This document shows positions 23,301-37,482 of a DNA stretch of 64,000 nucleotides, in pieces. Source of the DNA: Apostichopus japonicus (Eukaryota > Echinodermata > Holothuroidea > Aspidochirotida > Stichopodidae). The DNA is taken from contig NC_092569.1 of NCBI RefSeq assembly GCF_037975245.1, positions 1,961,501 to 2,025,500 of the forward strand, read 5' to 3'. The position numbers and the translations under genes were made by a program. Every line of letters starts with the position of its first letter. Position 1 is the stretch's first letter. The notes under the pieces are model-generated. The model was given only the letters and a program-made list of their open reading frames with translations. It was not told the origin of the DNA and did no database searches.

Positions 23301-24619
23301 TCGACGAAGTTTTTGTCATTTAAATTAGATATGAAATGACGTCAAGATATGGGTATTAATATTTCCACCAAAATATAAGTGTTTATACCACTCTTGTCAC
23401 CTGGAAAGGTATCCAAAGGGCGCCACACACCACAGGAACAATTTTGGGAGGAATTAAAAAAGTCTCGATTTTGGCCAAAATCGGACAAAATCATAAGGGT
23501 ATATAACCTTATGAAATTGGCAATTTTGGGCCAAAAATGAAAGTTCTCAAATCTCTTCCAGAATACGTAGAAGGGACTCCCAGCACCCAGTAGACGCTTC
23601 TGTCGGGTCAAAAGTGGCATTCGACGAAGTTTTTGTCATTTAAATTAGATATGAAATGACGTCAAGATATGGTTATTAAATTTCATTTTTCCACCAAAAT
23701 ATAAGTGTTTATACCACTCTTGTCACCTGGAAAGGTATCCAAAGGGCGCCACACACCACAGGAACAATTTTGGGAAGAATTAAAAAAGTCGCGATTTCGG
23801 CCAAAATCGGACAAAATCATAAGGGTATAGCCTTATGAAATTGGCAATTTTGGGCCAAAAATGAAAGTTCTCCAATCTCTTCCAGAATACGTAGAAGGGA
23901 CTCCCAGCACCCAGTAGACGCTTCTGTCGGGTCAAAAGTGGCATTCGACGAAGTTTTTGTCATTTAAATTAGATATGAAATGACGTCAGGATAAGGTTAT
24001 TAAATTTCATTTTTCCACCAAAATATAAGTGTTTATACCACTCTTGTCACCTGGAAAGGTATCCAAAGGGCGCCACACACCACAGGAACAATTTTGGGAA
24101 GAATTAAAAAAAGTCGCGATTTCGGCCAAAATCGGACAAAATCATAAGGGTATAGCCTTATGAAATTGGCAATTTTGGGCCAAAAATGAAAGTTCTCAAA
24201 TCTCTTCCAGAATACGTAGAAGGGACTCCCAGCACCCAGTAGACGCTTCTGTCAGGTCAAAAGTGGCATTCGACGAAGTTTTTGTCATTTAAATTAGATA
24301 TGAAATGACGTCAAGATATGGGTATTAATATTTCCACCAAAATATAAGTGTTTATACCACTCTTGTCACCTGGAAAGGTATCCAAAGGGCGCCACACACC
24401 ACAGGAACAATTTTGGGAAGAATTAAAAAAAGTCGCGATTTTGGCCAAAATCGAACAAAATCATAAGGGTATAGCCTTATGAAATTGGCAATTTGGGGCC
24501 AAAAATGAAAGTTCTCAAATCTCTTCCAGAATACGTAGAAGGGACTCCCAGCACCCGGTAGACGCTTCTGTCGGGTCAAAAGTGGCATTCGACGAAGTTT
24601 TTGTCATTTAAATTAGATA

Positions 24620-26570
24620 TGAAATGACGTCAAGATATGGTTATTAATATTTCCGCCAAAATATAAGTGTTTATACCACTCTTGTCACCTGGAAAGGTAT
24701 CCAAAGGGCGCCACACACCACAGGAACAATTTTGGGAAGAATTAAAAAAAGTCGCGATTTTGGCCAAAATCGGACAAAATCATAAGAGTATAGCCTTATG
24801 AAATTGGCAATTTTGGGCCAAATATGAAAGTTCTCAAATCTCTTCCAGAATACGTAGAAGGGACTCCCAGCACCCAGTAGACGCTTCTGTCAGGTCAAAA
24901 GTGGCATTCGACGAAGTTTTTGTCATTTAAATTAGATATGAAATGACGTCAAGATATGGTTATTAAATTTCATTTTCCACCAAAATATAAGTGTTTATAC
25001 CACTCTTGTCACCTGGAAAGGTATCCAAAGGGCGCCACACACCACAGGAACAATTTTGGGAAGAATTAAAAAAAGTCGCGATTTTGGCCAAAATCGGACA
25101 AAATCATAAGGGTATAGCCTTATGAAATTGGCAATTTTGGGCCAAAAATGAAAGTTCTCAAATCTCTTCCAGAATACGTAGAAGGGACTCCCAGCACCCA
25201 GACGACGCTTCTGTCAGGTCAAAAGTGGCATTCGACGAAGTTTTTGTCATTTAAATTAGATATGAAATGACGTCAAGATATGGGTATTAATATTTCCACC
25301 AAAATATAAGTGTTTATACCACTCTTGTCACCTGGAAAGGTATCCAAAGGGCGCCACACACCACAGGAACAATTTTGGGAAGAATTAAAAAAGTCTCGAT
25401 TTTGGCCAAAATCGGACAAAATCATAAGGGTATATAACCTTATGAAATTGGCAATTTTGGGCCAAAAATGAAAGTTCTCAAATCTCTTCCAGAATACGTA
25501 GAAGGGACTCCCAGCACCCAGTAGACGCTTCTGTCGGGTCAAAAGTGGCATTCGACGAAGTTTTTGTCATTTAAATTAGATATGAAATGACGTCAAGATA
25601 TGGTTATTAATATTTCCGCCAAAATATAAGTGTTTATACCACTCTTGTCACCTGGAAAGGTATCCAAAGGGCGCCACACACCACAGGAACAATTTTGGGA
25701 AGAATTAAAAAAAGTCGCGATTTTGGCCAAAATCGGACAAAATCATAAGAGTATAGCCTTATGAAATTGGCAATTTTGGGCCAAATATGAAAGTTCTCAA
25801 ATCTCTTCCAGAATACGTAGAAGGGACTCCCAGCACCCAGTAGACGCTTCTGTCAGGTCAAAAGTGGCATTCGACGAAGTTTTTGTCATTTAAATTAGAT
25901 ATGAAATGACGTCAAGATATGGTTATTAAATTTCATTTTCCACCAAAATATAAGTGTTTATACCACTCTTGTCACCTGGAAAGGTATCCAAAGGGCGCCA
26001 CACACCACAGGAACAATTTTGGGAAGAATTAAAAAAAGTCGCGATTTTGGCCAAAATCGGACAAAATCATAAGGGTATAGCCTTATGAAATTGGCAATTT
26101 TGGGCCAAAAATGAAAGTTCTCAAATCTCTTCCAGAATACGTAGAAGGGACTCCCAGCACCCAGACGACGCTTCTGTCAGGTCAAAAGTGGCATTCGACG
26201 AAGTTTTTGTCATTTAAATTAGATATGAAATGACGTCAAGATATGGGTATTAATATTTCCACCAAAATATAAGTGTTTATACCACTCTTGTCACCTGGAA
26301 AGGTATCCAAAGGGCGCCACACACCACAGGAACAATTTTGGGAAGAATTAAAAAAGTCTCGATTTTGGCCAAAATCGGACAAAATCATAAGGGTATATAA
26401 CCTTATGAAATTGGCAATTTTGGGCCAAAAATGAAAGTTCTCAAATCTCTTCCAGAATACGTAGAAGGGACTCCCAGCACCCAGTAGACGCTTCTGTCGG
26501 GTCAAAAGTGGCATTCGACGAAGTTTTTGTCATTTAAATTAGATATGAAATGACGTCAAGATATGGTTAT
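24620..26570 (+). repeat. Higher-order repeat: 963-bp trimer in tandem
   Basis: Three consecutive monomers with a distinct variant string repeat as a block. They are (1) TATTTCCGCC with AAGAGTATAG and CCAAATATG; (2) TTTCATTTTCC with CACCCAGACGACGC; (3) TATTTCCACC with AGTCTCGATT and TATATAACC. The block starting near 24646 recurs 963 bp later, with matching frames at 25273 and 26236. Confidence 0.85.
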
Positions 26571-27529
26571 TAAATTTCATTTTTCCACCAAAATATAAGT
26601 GTTTATACCACTCTTGTCACCTGGAAAGGTATCCAAAGGGCGCCACACACCACAGGAACAATTTTGGGAAGAATTAAAAAAGTCGCGATTTCGGCCAAAA
26701 TCGGACAAAATCATAAGGGTATAGCCTTATGAAATTGGCAATTTTGGGCCAAAAATGAAAGTTCTCCAATCTCTTCCAGAATACGTAGAAGGGACTCCCA
26801 GCACCCAGTAGACGCTTCTGTCGGGTCAAAAGTGGCATTCGACGAAGTTTTTGTCATTTAAATTAGATATGAAATGACGTCAGGATAAGGTTATTAAATT
26901 TCATTTTTCCACCAAAATATAAGTGTTTATACCACTCTTGTCACCTGGAAAGGTATCCAAAGGGCGCCACACACCACAGGAACAATTTTGGGAAGAATTA
27001 AAAAAGTCGCGATTTCGGCCAAAATCGGACAAAATCATAAGGGTATAGCCTTATGAAATTGGCAATTTTGGGCCAAAAATGAAAGTTCTCAAATCTCTTC
27101 CAGAATACGTAGAAGGGACTCCCAGCACCCAGTAGACGCTTCTGTCAGGTCAAAAGTGGCATTCGACGAAGTTTTTGTCATTTAAATTAGATATGAAATG
27201 ACGTCAAGATATGGGTATTAATATTTCCACCAAAATATAAGTGTTTATACCACTCTTGTCACCTGGAAAGGTATCCAAAGGGCGCCACACACCACAGGAA
27301 CAATTTTGGGAAGAATTAAAAAAAGTCGCGATTTTGGCCAAAATCGGACAAAATCATAAGGGTATATATAACCTTATGAAATTGGCAATTTTGGGCCAAA
27401 AATGAAAGTTCTCAAATCTCTTCCAGAATACGTAGAAGGGACTCCCAGCACCCAGTAGACGCTTCTGTCGGGTCAAAAGTGGCATTCGACGAAGTTTTTG
27501 TCATTTAAATTAGATATGAAATGACGTCA

Positions 27530-28820
27530 AGATATGGTTATTAAATTTCATTTTCCACCAAAATATAAGTGTTTATACCACTCTTGTCACCTGGAAAGGT
27601 ATCCAAAGGGCGCCACACACCACAGGAACAATTTTGGGAAGAATTAAAAAAAGTCGCGATTTTGGCCAAAATCGGACAAAATCATAAGGGTATAGCCTTA
27701 TGAAATTGGCAATTTGGGGCCAAAAATGAAAGTTCTCAAATCTCTTCCAGAATACGTAGAAGGGACTCCCAGCACCCGGTAGACGCTTCTGTCGGGTCAA
27801 AAGTGGCATTCGACGAAGTTTTTGTCATTTAAATTAGATATGAAATGACGTCAAGATATGGTTATTAATATTTCCGCCAAAATATAAGTGTTTATACCAC
27901 TCTTGTCACCTGGAAAGGTATCCAAAGGGCGCCACACACCACAGGAACAATTTTGGGAAGAATTAAAAAAAGTCGCGATTTTGGCCAAAATCGGACAAAA
28001 TCATAAGAGTATAGCCTTATGAAATTGGCAATTTTGGGCCAAATATGAAAGTTCTCAAATCTCTTCCAGAATACGTAGAAGGGACTCCCAGCACCCAGTA
28101 GACGCTTCTGTCAGGTCAAAAGTGGCATTCGACGAAGTTTTTGTCATTTAAATTAGATATGAAATGACGTCAAGATATGGTTATTAAATTTCATTTTCCA
28201 CCAAAATATAAGTGTTTATACCACTCTTGTCACCTGGAAAGGTATCCAAAGGGCGCCACACACCACAGGAACAATTTTGGGAAGAATTAAAAAAAGTCGC
28301 GATTTTGGCCAAAATCGGACAAAATCATAAGGGTATAGCCTTATGAAATTGGCAATTTGGGGCCAAAAATGAAAGTTCTCAAATCTCTTCCAGAATACGT
28401 AGAAGGGACTCCCAGCACCCGGTAGACGCTTCTGTCGGGTCAAAAGTGGCATTCGACGAAGTTTTTGTCATTTAAATTAGATATGAAATGACGTCAAGAT
28501 ATGGTTATTAATATTTCCGCCAAAATATAAGTGTTTATACCACTCTTGTCACCTGGAAAGGTATCCAAAGGGCGCCACACACCACAGGAACAATTTTGGG
28601 AAGAATTAAAAAAAGTCGCGATTTTGGCCAAAATCGGACAAAATCATAAGAGTATAGCCTTATGAAATTGGCAATTTTGGGCCAAATATGAAAGTTCTCA
28701 AATCTCTTCCAGAATACGTAGAAGGGACTCCCAGCACCCAGTAGACGCTTCTGTCAGGTCAAAAGTGGCATTCGACGAAGTTTTTGTCATTTAAATTAGA
28801 TATGAAATGACGTCAAGATA
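27530..28820 (+). repeat. Higher-order repeat: 643-bp dimer, twice in tandem
   Basis: A dimer of one monomer with AATTTGGGGCC and CACCCGGTAGACG plus one with TATTTCCGCC, AAGAGTATAG and CCAAATATG occurs twice in succession (643-bp offset). The same double dimer is found again at about 33925-35215, 6393 bp away, indicating duplication of multi-monomer blocks across the array. Confidence 0.8.
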
Positions 28821-31800
28821 TGGGTATTAATATTTCCACCAAAATATAAGTGTTTATACCACTCTTGTCACCTGGAAAGGTATCCAAAGGGCGCCACACA
28901 CCACAGGAACAATTTTGGGAAGTATTAAAAAAGTCGCGATTTTGGCCAAAATCGGACAAAATCATAAGAGTATAGCCTTATGAAATTGGCAATTTTGGGC
29001 CAAAAATGAAAGTTCTCAAATCTCTTCCAGAATACGTACGTAGAAGGGACTCCCAGCACCCAGTAGACGCTTCTGTCGGGTCAAAAGTGGCATTCGACGA
29101 AGTTTTTGTCATTTAAATTAGATATGAAATGACGTCAAGATATGGGTATTAAATTTCATTTTCCACCAAAATATAAGTGTTTATACCACTCTTGTCACCT
29201 GGAAAGGTATCCAAAGGGCGCCACACACCACAGGAACAATTTTGGGAAGAATTAAAAAAAGTCGCGATTTTGGCCAAAATCGGACAAAATCATAAGAGTA
29301 TAGCCTTATGAAATTGGCAATTTTGGGCCAAATATGAAAGTTCTCAAATCTCTTCCAGAATACGTAGAAGGGACTCCCAGCACCCAGTAGACGCTTCTGT
29401 CAGGTCAAAAGTGGCATTCGACGAAGTTTTTGTCATTTAAATTAGATATGAAATGACGTCAAGATATGGGTATTAATATTTCCACCAAAATATAAGTGTT
29501 TATACCACTCTTGTCACCTGGAAAGGTATCCAAAGGGCGCCACACACCACAGGAACAATTTTGGGAAGAATTAAAAAAAGTCGCGATTTTGGACAAAATC
29601 GGACAAAATCATAAGAGTATAGCCTTATGAAATTGGCAATTTTGGGCCAAATATGAAAGTTCTCAAATCTCTTCCAGAATACGTAGAAGGGACTCCCAGC
29701 ACCCAGACGACGCTTCTGTCAGGTCAAAAGTGGCATTCGACGAAGTTTTTGTCATTTAAATTAGATATGAAATGACGTCAAGATATGGGTATTAATATTT
29801 CCACCAAAATATAAGTGTTTATACCACTCTTGTCACCTGGAAAGGTATCCAAAGGGCGCCACACACCACAGGAACAATTTTGGGAAGAATTAAAAAAAGT
29901 CGCGATTTTGGCCAAAATCGGACAAAATCATAAGGGTATAGCCTTATGAAATTGGCAATTTTGGGCCAAAAATGAAAGTTCTCCAATCTCTTCCAGAATA
30001 CGTAGAAGGGACTCCCAGCACCCAGTAGACGCTTCTGTCGGGTCAAAAGTGGCATTCGACGAAGTTTTTGTCATTTAAATTAGATATGAAATGACGTCAG
30101 GATAAGGTTATTAAATTTCATTTTTCCACCAAAATATAAGTGTTTATACCACTCTTGTCACCTGGAAAGGTATCCAAAGGGCGCCACACACCACAGGAAC
30201 AATTTTGGGAAGAATTAAAAAAGTCGCGATTTCGAAATTGGCAATTTTGGGCCAAAAATGAAAGTTCTCAAATCTCTTCCAGAATACGTAGAAGGGACTC
30301 CCAGCACCCAGTAGACGCTTCTGTCAGGTCAAAAGTGGCATTCGACGAAGTTTTTGTCATTTAAATTAGATATGAAATGACGTCAAGATATGGGTATTAA
30401 TATTTCCACCAAAATATAAGTGTTTATACCACTCTTGTCACCTGGAAAGGTATCCAAAGGGCGCCACACACCACAGGAACAATTTTGGGAAGAATTAAAA
30501 AAAGTCGCGATTTTGGCCAAAATCGGACAAAATCATAAGGGTATATAACCTTATGAAATTGGCAATTTTGGGCCAAAAATGAAAGTTCTCAAATCTCTTC
30601 CAGAATACGTAGAAGGGACTCCCAGTACCCAGTAGACGCTTCTGTCGGGTCAAAAGTGGCATTCGACGAAGTTTTTGTCATTTAAATTAGATATGAAATG
30701 ACGTCAAGATATGGGTATTAATATTTCCACCAAAATATAAGTGTTTATACCACTCTTGTCACCTGGAAAGGTATCCAAAGGGCGCCACACACCACAGGAA
30801 CAATTTTGGGAAGAATTAAAAAAAGTCGCGATTTTGGCCAAAATCGGACAAAATCATAAGGGTATATAACCTTATGAAATTGGCAATTTTGGGCCAAAAA
30901 TGAAAGTTCTCAAATCTCTTCCAGAATACGTAGAAGGGACTCCCAGCACCCAGTAGACGCTTCTGTCGGGTCAAAAGTGGCATTCGACGAAGTTTTTGTC
31001 ATTTAAATTAGATATGAAATGACGTCAAGATATGGTTATTAAATTTCATTTTCCACCAAAATATAAGTGTTTATACCACTCTTGTCACCTGGAAAGGTAT
31101 CCAAAGGGCGCCACACACCACAGGAACAATTTTGGGAAGAATTAAAAAAAGTCGCGATTTTGGCCAAAATCGGACAAAATCATAAGGGTATAGCCTTATG
31201 AAATTGGCAATTTGGGGCCAAAAATGAAAGTTCTCAAATCTCTTCCAGAATACGTAGAAGGGACTCCCAGCACCCGGTAGACGCTTCTGTCGGGTCAAAA
31301 GTGGCATTCGACGAAGTTTTTGTCATTTAAATTAGATATGAAATGACGTCAAGATATGGTTATTAATATTTCCGCCAAAATATAAGTGTTTATACCACTC
31401 TTGTCACCTGGAAAGGTATCCAAAGGGCGCCACACACCACAGGAACAATTTTGGGAAGAATTAAAAAAAGTCGCGATTTTGGCCAAAATCGGACAAAATC
31501 ATAAGAGTATAGCCTTATGAAATTGGCAATTTTGGGCCAAATATGAAAGTTCTCAAATCTCTTCCAGAATACGTAGAAGGGACTCCCAGCACCCAGTAGA
31601 CGCTTCTGTCAGGTCAAAAGTGGCATTCGACGAAGTTTTTGTCATTTAAATTAGATATGAAATGACGTCAAGATATGGGTATTAATATTTCCACCAAAAT
31701 ATAAGTGTTTATACCACTCTTGTCACCTGGAAAGGTATCCAAAGGGCGCCACACACCACAGGAACAATTTTGGGAAGAATTAAAAAAAGTCGCGATTTTG

Positions 31801-34800
31801 GACAAAATCGGACAAAATCATAAGAGTATAGCCTTATGAAATTGGCAATTTTGGGCCAAATATGAAAGTTCTCAAATCTCTTCCAGAATACGTAGAAGGG
31901 ACTCCCAGCACCCAGTAGACGCTTCTGTCAGGTCAAAAGTGGCATTCGACGAAGTTTTTGTCATTTAAATTAGATATGAAATGACGTCAAGATATGGGTA
32001 TTAATATTTCCACCAAAATATAAGTGTTTATACCACTCTTGTCACCTGGAAAGGTATCCAAAGGGCGCCACACACCACAGGAACAATTTTGGGAAGAATT
32101 AAAAAAAGTCGCGATTTTGGCCAAAATCGGACAAAATCATAAGGGTATAGCCTTATGAAATTGGCAATTTTGGGCCAAAAATGAAAGTTCTCCAATCTCT
32201 TCCAGAATACGTAGAAGGGACTCCCAGCACCCAGTAGACGCTTCTGTCGGGTCAAAAGTGGCATTCGACGAAGTTTTTGTCATTTAAATTAGATATGAAA
32301 TGACGTCAGGATAAGGTTATTAAATTTCATTTTTCCACCAAAATATAAGTGTTTATACCACTCTTGTCACCTGGAAAGGTATCCAAAGGGCGCCACACAC
32401 CACAGGAACAATTTTGGGAAGAATTAAAAAAGTCGCGATTTCGGCCAAAATCGGACAAAATCATAAGGGTATAGCCTTATGAAATTGGCAATTTTGGGCC
32501 AAAAATGAAAGTTCTCAAATCTCTTCCAGAATACGTAGAAGGGACTCCCAGCACCCAGTAGACGCTTCTGTCAGGTCAAAAGTGGCATTCGACGAAGTTT
32601 TTGTCATTTAAATTAGATATGAAATGACGTCAAGATATGGGTATTAATATTTCCACCAAAATATAAGTGTTTATACCACTCTTGTCACCTGGAAAGGTAT
32701 CCAAAGGGCGCCACACACCACAGGAACAATTTTGGGAAGAATTAAAAAAAGTCGCGATTTTGGCCAAAATCGGACAAAATCATAAGGGTATATAACCTTA
32801 TGAAATTGGCAATTTTGGGCCAAAAATGAAAGTTCTCAAATCTCTTCCAGAATACGTAGAAGGGACTCCCAGTACCCAGTAGACGCTTCTGTCGGGTCAA
32901 AAGTGGCATTCGACGAAGTTTTTGTCATTTAAATTAGATATGAAATGACGTCAAGATATGGTTATTAAATTTCATTTTTCCACCAAAATATAAGTGTTTA
33001 TACCACTCTTGTCACCTGGAAAGGTATCCAAAGGGCGCCACACACCACAGGAACAATTTTGGGAAGAATTAAAAAAGTCGCGATTTCGGCCAAAATCGGA
33101 CAAAATCATAAGGGTATAGCCTTATGAAATTGGCAATTTTGGGCCAAAAATGAAAGTTCTCCAATCTCTTCCAGAATACGTAGAAGGGACTCCCAGCACC
33201 CAGTAGACGCTTCTGTCGGGTCAAAAGTGGCATTCGACGAAGTTTTTGTCATTTAAATTAGATATGAAATGACGTCAGGATAAGGTTATTAAATTTCATT
33301 TTTCCACCAAAATATAAGTGTTTATACCACTCTTGTCACCTGGAAAGGTATCCAAAGGGCGCCACACACCACAGGAACAATTTTGGGAAGAATTAAAAAA
33401 GTCGCGATTTCGGCCAAAATCGGACAAAATCATAAGGGTATAGCCTTATGAAATTGGCAATTTTGGGCCAAAAATGAAAGTTCTCAAATCTCTTCCAGAA
33501 TACGTAGAAGGGACTCCCAGCACCCAGTAGACGCTTCTGTCAGGTCAAAAGTGGCATTCGACGAAGTTTTTGTCATTTAAATTAGATATGAAATGACGTC
33601 AAGATATGGGTATTAATATTTCCACCAAAATATAAGTGTTTATACCACTCTTGTCACCTGGAAAGGTATCCAAAGGGCGCCACACACCACAGGAACAATT
33701 TTGGGAAGAATTAAAAAAAGTCGCGATTTTGGCCAAAATCGGACAAAATCATAAGGGTATATAACCTTATGAAATTGGCAATTTTGGGCCAAAAATGAAA
33801 GTTCTCAAATCTCTTCCAGAATACGTAGAAGGGACTCCCAGCACCCAGTAGACGCTTCTGTCGGGTCAAAAGTGGCATTCGACGAAGTTTTTGTCATTTA
33901 AATTAGATATGAAATGACGTCAAGATATGGTTATTAAATTTCATTTTCCACCAAAATATAAGTGTTTATACCACTCTTGTCACCTGGAAAGGTATCCAAA
34001 GGGCGCCACACACCACAGGAACAATTTTGGGAAGAATTAAAAAAAGTCGCGATTTTGGCCAAAATCGGACAAAATCATAAGGGTATAGCCTTATGAAATT
34101 GGCAATTTGGGGCCAAAAATGAAAGTTCTCAAATCTCTTCCAGAATACGTAGAAGGGACTCCCAGCACCCGGTAGACGCTTCTGTCGGGTCAAAAGTGGC
34201 ATTCGACGAAGTTTTTGTCATTTAAATTAGATATGAAATGACGTCAAGATATGGTTATTAATATTTCCGCCAAAATATAAGTGTTTATACCACTCTTGTC
34301 ACCTGGAAAGGTATCCAAAGGGCGCCACACACCACAGGAACAATTTTGGGAAGAATTAAAAAAAGTCGCGATTTTGGCCAAAATCGGACAAAATCATAAG
34401 AGTATAGCCTTATGAAATTGGCAATTTTGGGCCAAATATGAAAGTTCTCAAATCTCTTCCAGAATACGTAGAAGGGACTCCCAGCACCCAGTAGACGCTT
34501 CTGTCAGGTCAAAAGTGGCATTCGACGAAGTTTTTGTCATTTAAATTAGATATGAAATGACGTCAAGATATGGTTATTAAATTTCATTTTCCACCAAAAT
34601 ATAAGTGTTTATACCACTCTTGTCACCTGGAAAGGTATCCAAAGGGCGCCACACACCACAGGAACAATTTTGGGAAGAATTAAAAAAAGTCGCGATTTTG
34701 GCCAAAATCGGACAAAATCATAAGGGTATAGCCTTATGAAATTGGCAATTTGGGGCCAAAAATGAAAGTTCTCAAATCTCTTCCAGAATACGTAGAAGGG

Positions 34801-37149
34801 ACTCCCAGCACCCGGTAGACGCTTCTGTCGGGTCAAAAGTGGCATTCGACGAAGTTTTTGTCATTTAAATTAGATATGAAATGACGTCAAGATATGGTTA
34901 TTAATATTTCCGCCAAAATATAAGTGTTTATACCACTCTTGTCACCTGGAAAGGTATCCAAAGGGCGCCACACACCACAGGAACAATTTTGGGAAGAATT
35001 AAAAAAAGTCGCGATTTTGGCCAAAATCGGACAAAATCATAAGAGTATAGCCTTATGAAATTGGCAATTTTGGGCCAAATATGAAAGTTCTCAAATCTCT
35101 TCCAGAATACGTAGAAGGGACTCCCAGCACCCAGTAGACGCTTCTGTCAGGTCAAAAGTGGCATTCGACGAAGTTTTTGTCATTTAAATTAGATATGAAA
35201 TGACGTCAAGATATGGGTATTAATATTTCCACCAAAATATAAGTGTTTATACCACTCTTGTCACCTGGAAAGGTATCCAAAGGGCGCCACACACCACAGG
35301 AACAATTTTGGGAAGTATTAAAAAAGTCGCGATTTTGGCCAAAATCGGACAAAATCATAAGAGTATAGCCTTATGAAATTGGCAATTTGGGGCCAAAAAT
35401 GAAAGTTCTCAAATCTCTTCCAGAATACGTAGAAGGGACTCCCAGCACCCAGTAGACGCTTCTGTCGGGTCAAAAGTGGCATTCGACGAAGTTTTTGTCA
35501 TTTAAATTAGATATGAAATGACGTCAAGATATGGGTATTAAATTTCATTTTCCACCAAAATATAAGTGTTTATACCACTCTTGTCACCTGGAAAGGTATC
35601 CAAAGGGCGCCACACACCACAGGAACAATTTTGGGAAGAATTAAAAAAGTCGCGATTTTGGCCAAAATCGGACAAAATCATAAAGGGTATAGCCTTATGA
35701 AATTGGCAATTTTGGGCCAAAAATGAAAGTTCTCAAATCTCTTCCAGAATACGTAGAAGGGACTCCCAGCACCCAGTAGACGCTTCTGTCGGGTCAAAAG
35801 TGGCATTCGACGAAGTTTTTGTCATTTAAATTAGATATGAAATGACGTCAAGATATGGTTATTAATATTTCCGCCAAAATATAAGTGTTTATACCACTCT
35901 TGTCACCTGGAAAGGTATCCAAAGGGCGCCACACACCACAGGAACAATTTTGGGAAGAATTAAAAAAAGTCGCGATTTTGGCCAAAATCGGACAAAATCA
36001 TAAGAGTATAGCCTTATGAAATTGGCAATTTTGGGCCAAATATGAAAGTTCTCAAATCTCTTCCAGAATACGTAGAAGGGACTCCCAGCACCCAGTAGAC
36101 GCTTCTGTCAGGTCAAAAGTGGCATTCGACGAAGTTTTTGTCATTTAAATTAGATATGAAATGACGTCAAGATATGGGTATTAATATTTCCACCAAAATA
36201 TAAGTGTTTATACCACTCTTGTCACCTGGAAAGGTATCCAAAGGGCGCCACACACCACAGGAACAATTTTGGGAAGAATTAAAAAAAGTCGCGATTTTGG
36301 ACAAAATCGGACAAAATCATAAGAGTATAGCCTTATGAAATTGGCAATTTTGGGCCAAATATGAAAGTTCTCAAATCTCTTCCAGAATACGTAGAAGGGA
36401 CTCCCAGCACCCAGTAGACGCTTCTGTCAGGTCAAAAGTGGCATTCGACGAAGTTTTTGTCATTTAAATTAGATATGAAATGACGTCAAGATATGGGTAT
36501 TAATATTTCCACCAAAATATAAGTGTTTATACCACTCTTGTCACCTGGAAAGGTATCCAAAGGGCGCCACACACCACAGGAACAATTTTGGGAAGAATTA
36601 AAAAAAGTCGCGATTTTGGCCAAAATCGAACAAAATCATAAGGGTATAGCCTTATGAAATTGGCAATTTTGGGCCAAAAATGAAAGTTCTCAAATCTCTT
36701 CCAGAATACGTAGAAGGGACTCCCAGCACCCAGTAGACGCTTCTGTCGGGTCAAAAGTGGCATTCGACGAAGTTTTTGTCATTTAAATTAGATATGAAAT
36801 GACGTCAAGATATGGTTATTAGATTTCATTTTTCCACCAAAATATAAGTGTTTATACCACTCTTGTCACCTGGAAAGGTATCCAAAGGGCGCCACACACC
36901 ACAGGAACAATTTTGGGAAGAATTAAAAAAAGTCGCGATTTTGGCCAAAATCGGACAAAATCATAGGAGTATAGCCTTATGAAATTGGCAATTTTGGGCC
37001 AAAAATGAAAGTTCTCAAATCTCTTCCAGAATACGTAGAAGGGACTCCCAGCACCCAGTAGACGCTTCTGTCGGGTCAAAAGTAGCATTCGACGAAGTTT
37101 TTGGCAATTTTGGGCCTAAAATGAAAGTTCTCAAATCTTGAATTTTGAA

Positions 37150-37482
37150 ATGACGTCAAGATAATATGGCAGCTTTCATAAAGTAGGGGTGCGGCCCTGG
37201 GCATCTTCCTCCAGGAAAAACAAATTTGTTAGAGGTCAAATGAATCTGAGGAATTTTTATACTATAAATTAAGGTATTTTTACTAGTTCTAAACTAAAGG
37301 TTGTCCAATCAGAACTTTTGAACTTGTATGTGAGGTAAGGAGTGGTCTAAGTCATCCCTGCTTGATTCTAAAATATCCCTGACTGCGCACGATTTCCTTC
37401 CGACTAACTATTTGTGTTGTAACATTTTGTTTTATTCTGTAAGAAATCGAGAGGATGCCACTCATCCTACTAATGATTTTGG
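37150..37482 (-). repeat. Right inner arm flanking the satellite
   Basis: Reverse-complement partner of 16785-17140. Reading the minus strand, it starts AAAATCATTAGTAGGATGAG and GGCATCCTCTCGATTTCTT and ends CAGGGCCGCACC...TGCCATATTA at the satellite junction. Its outer end resembles the outer arm ends (ATCATAAGTAGG). Confidence 0.75.

Larger units (their letters stand above)
17356..37160 (+). repeat. Satellite array, monomer about 318-326 bp, about 60 copies
   Basis: A head-to-tail tandem array. Each unit runs through CACTCTTGTCACCTGGAAAG, GGGCGCCACACACCACAGG, the 18-bp perfect palindrome CGATTTTGGCCAAAATCG, GGGTATAGCCTTATGAAATT, CTCTTCCAGAATACGTAG, GACTCCCAGCACCCAGTAGA, ATTCGACGAAGTTTTTGTC and ATGAAATGACGTCAAGATATGG. 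Measured spacings of ACCTGG include 319, 324, 318, 326 and 324 bp; differences come from a short/long variant at TTAATATTTCC versus TTAAATTTCATTTTTCC and from TATAGCC versus TATATAACC. Central copies are nearly identical. The left edge holds diverged and truncated monomers (17356-17830) and the right edge a truncated one (37090-37160). A repeated 78- or 92-codon minus-strand frame is a by-product of the repeat. One monomer at 30229-30240 carries an internal deletion. Confidence 0.98.

Noticed and set aside
17356-37160. Identical 78- and 92-codon minus-strand ORFs in about twenty monomers, as a multicopy gene family.
   Set aside because: They recur with the satellite period, change frame whenever a 2- to 6-bp variant occurs, lie in a non-coding tandem array and lack promoter, splice or family evidence.
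17356-37160. CRISPR-like array.
   Set aside because: The whole 320-bp unit is repeated with no unique spacers, and the sequence is eukaryotic.
17356-37160. CENP-B box in the satellite monomer.
   Set aside because: The minus strand has CTTCGTCGAATGCCACT, which matches TTCGNNNNA but not the required CGGG half, so centromere function cannot be argued from it.
17356-37160. Hammerhead ribozyme in the satellite, as known for some other satellites of similar length.
   Set aside because: I found no CTGATGA core paired with a GAAA segment on either strand of the monomer.
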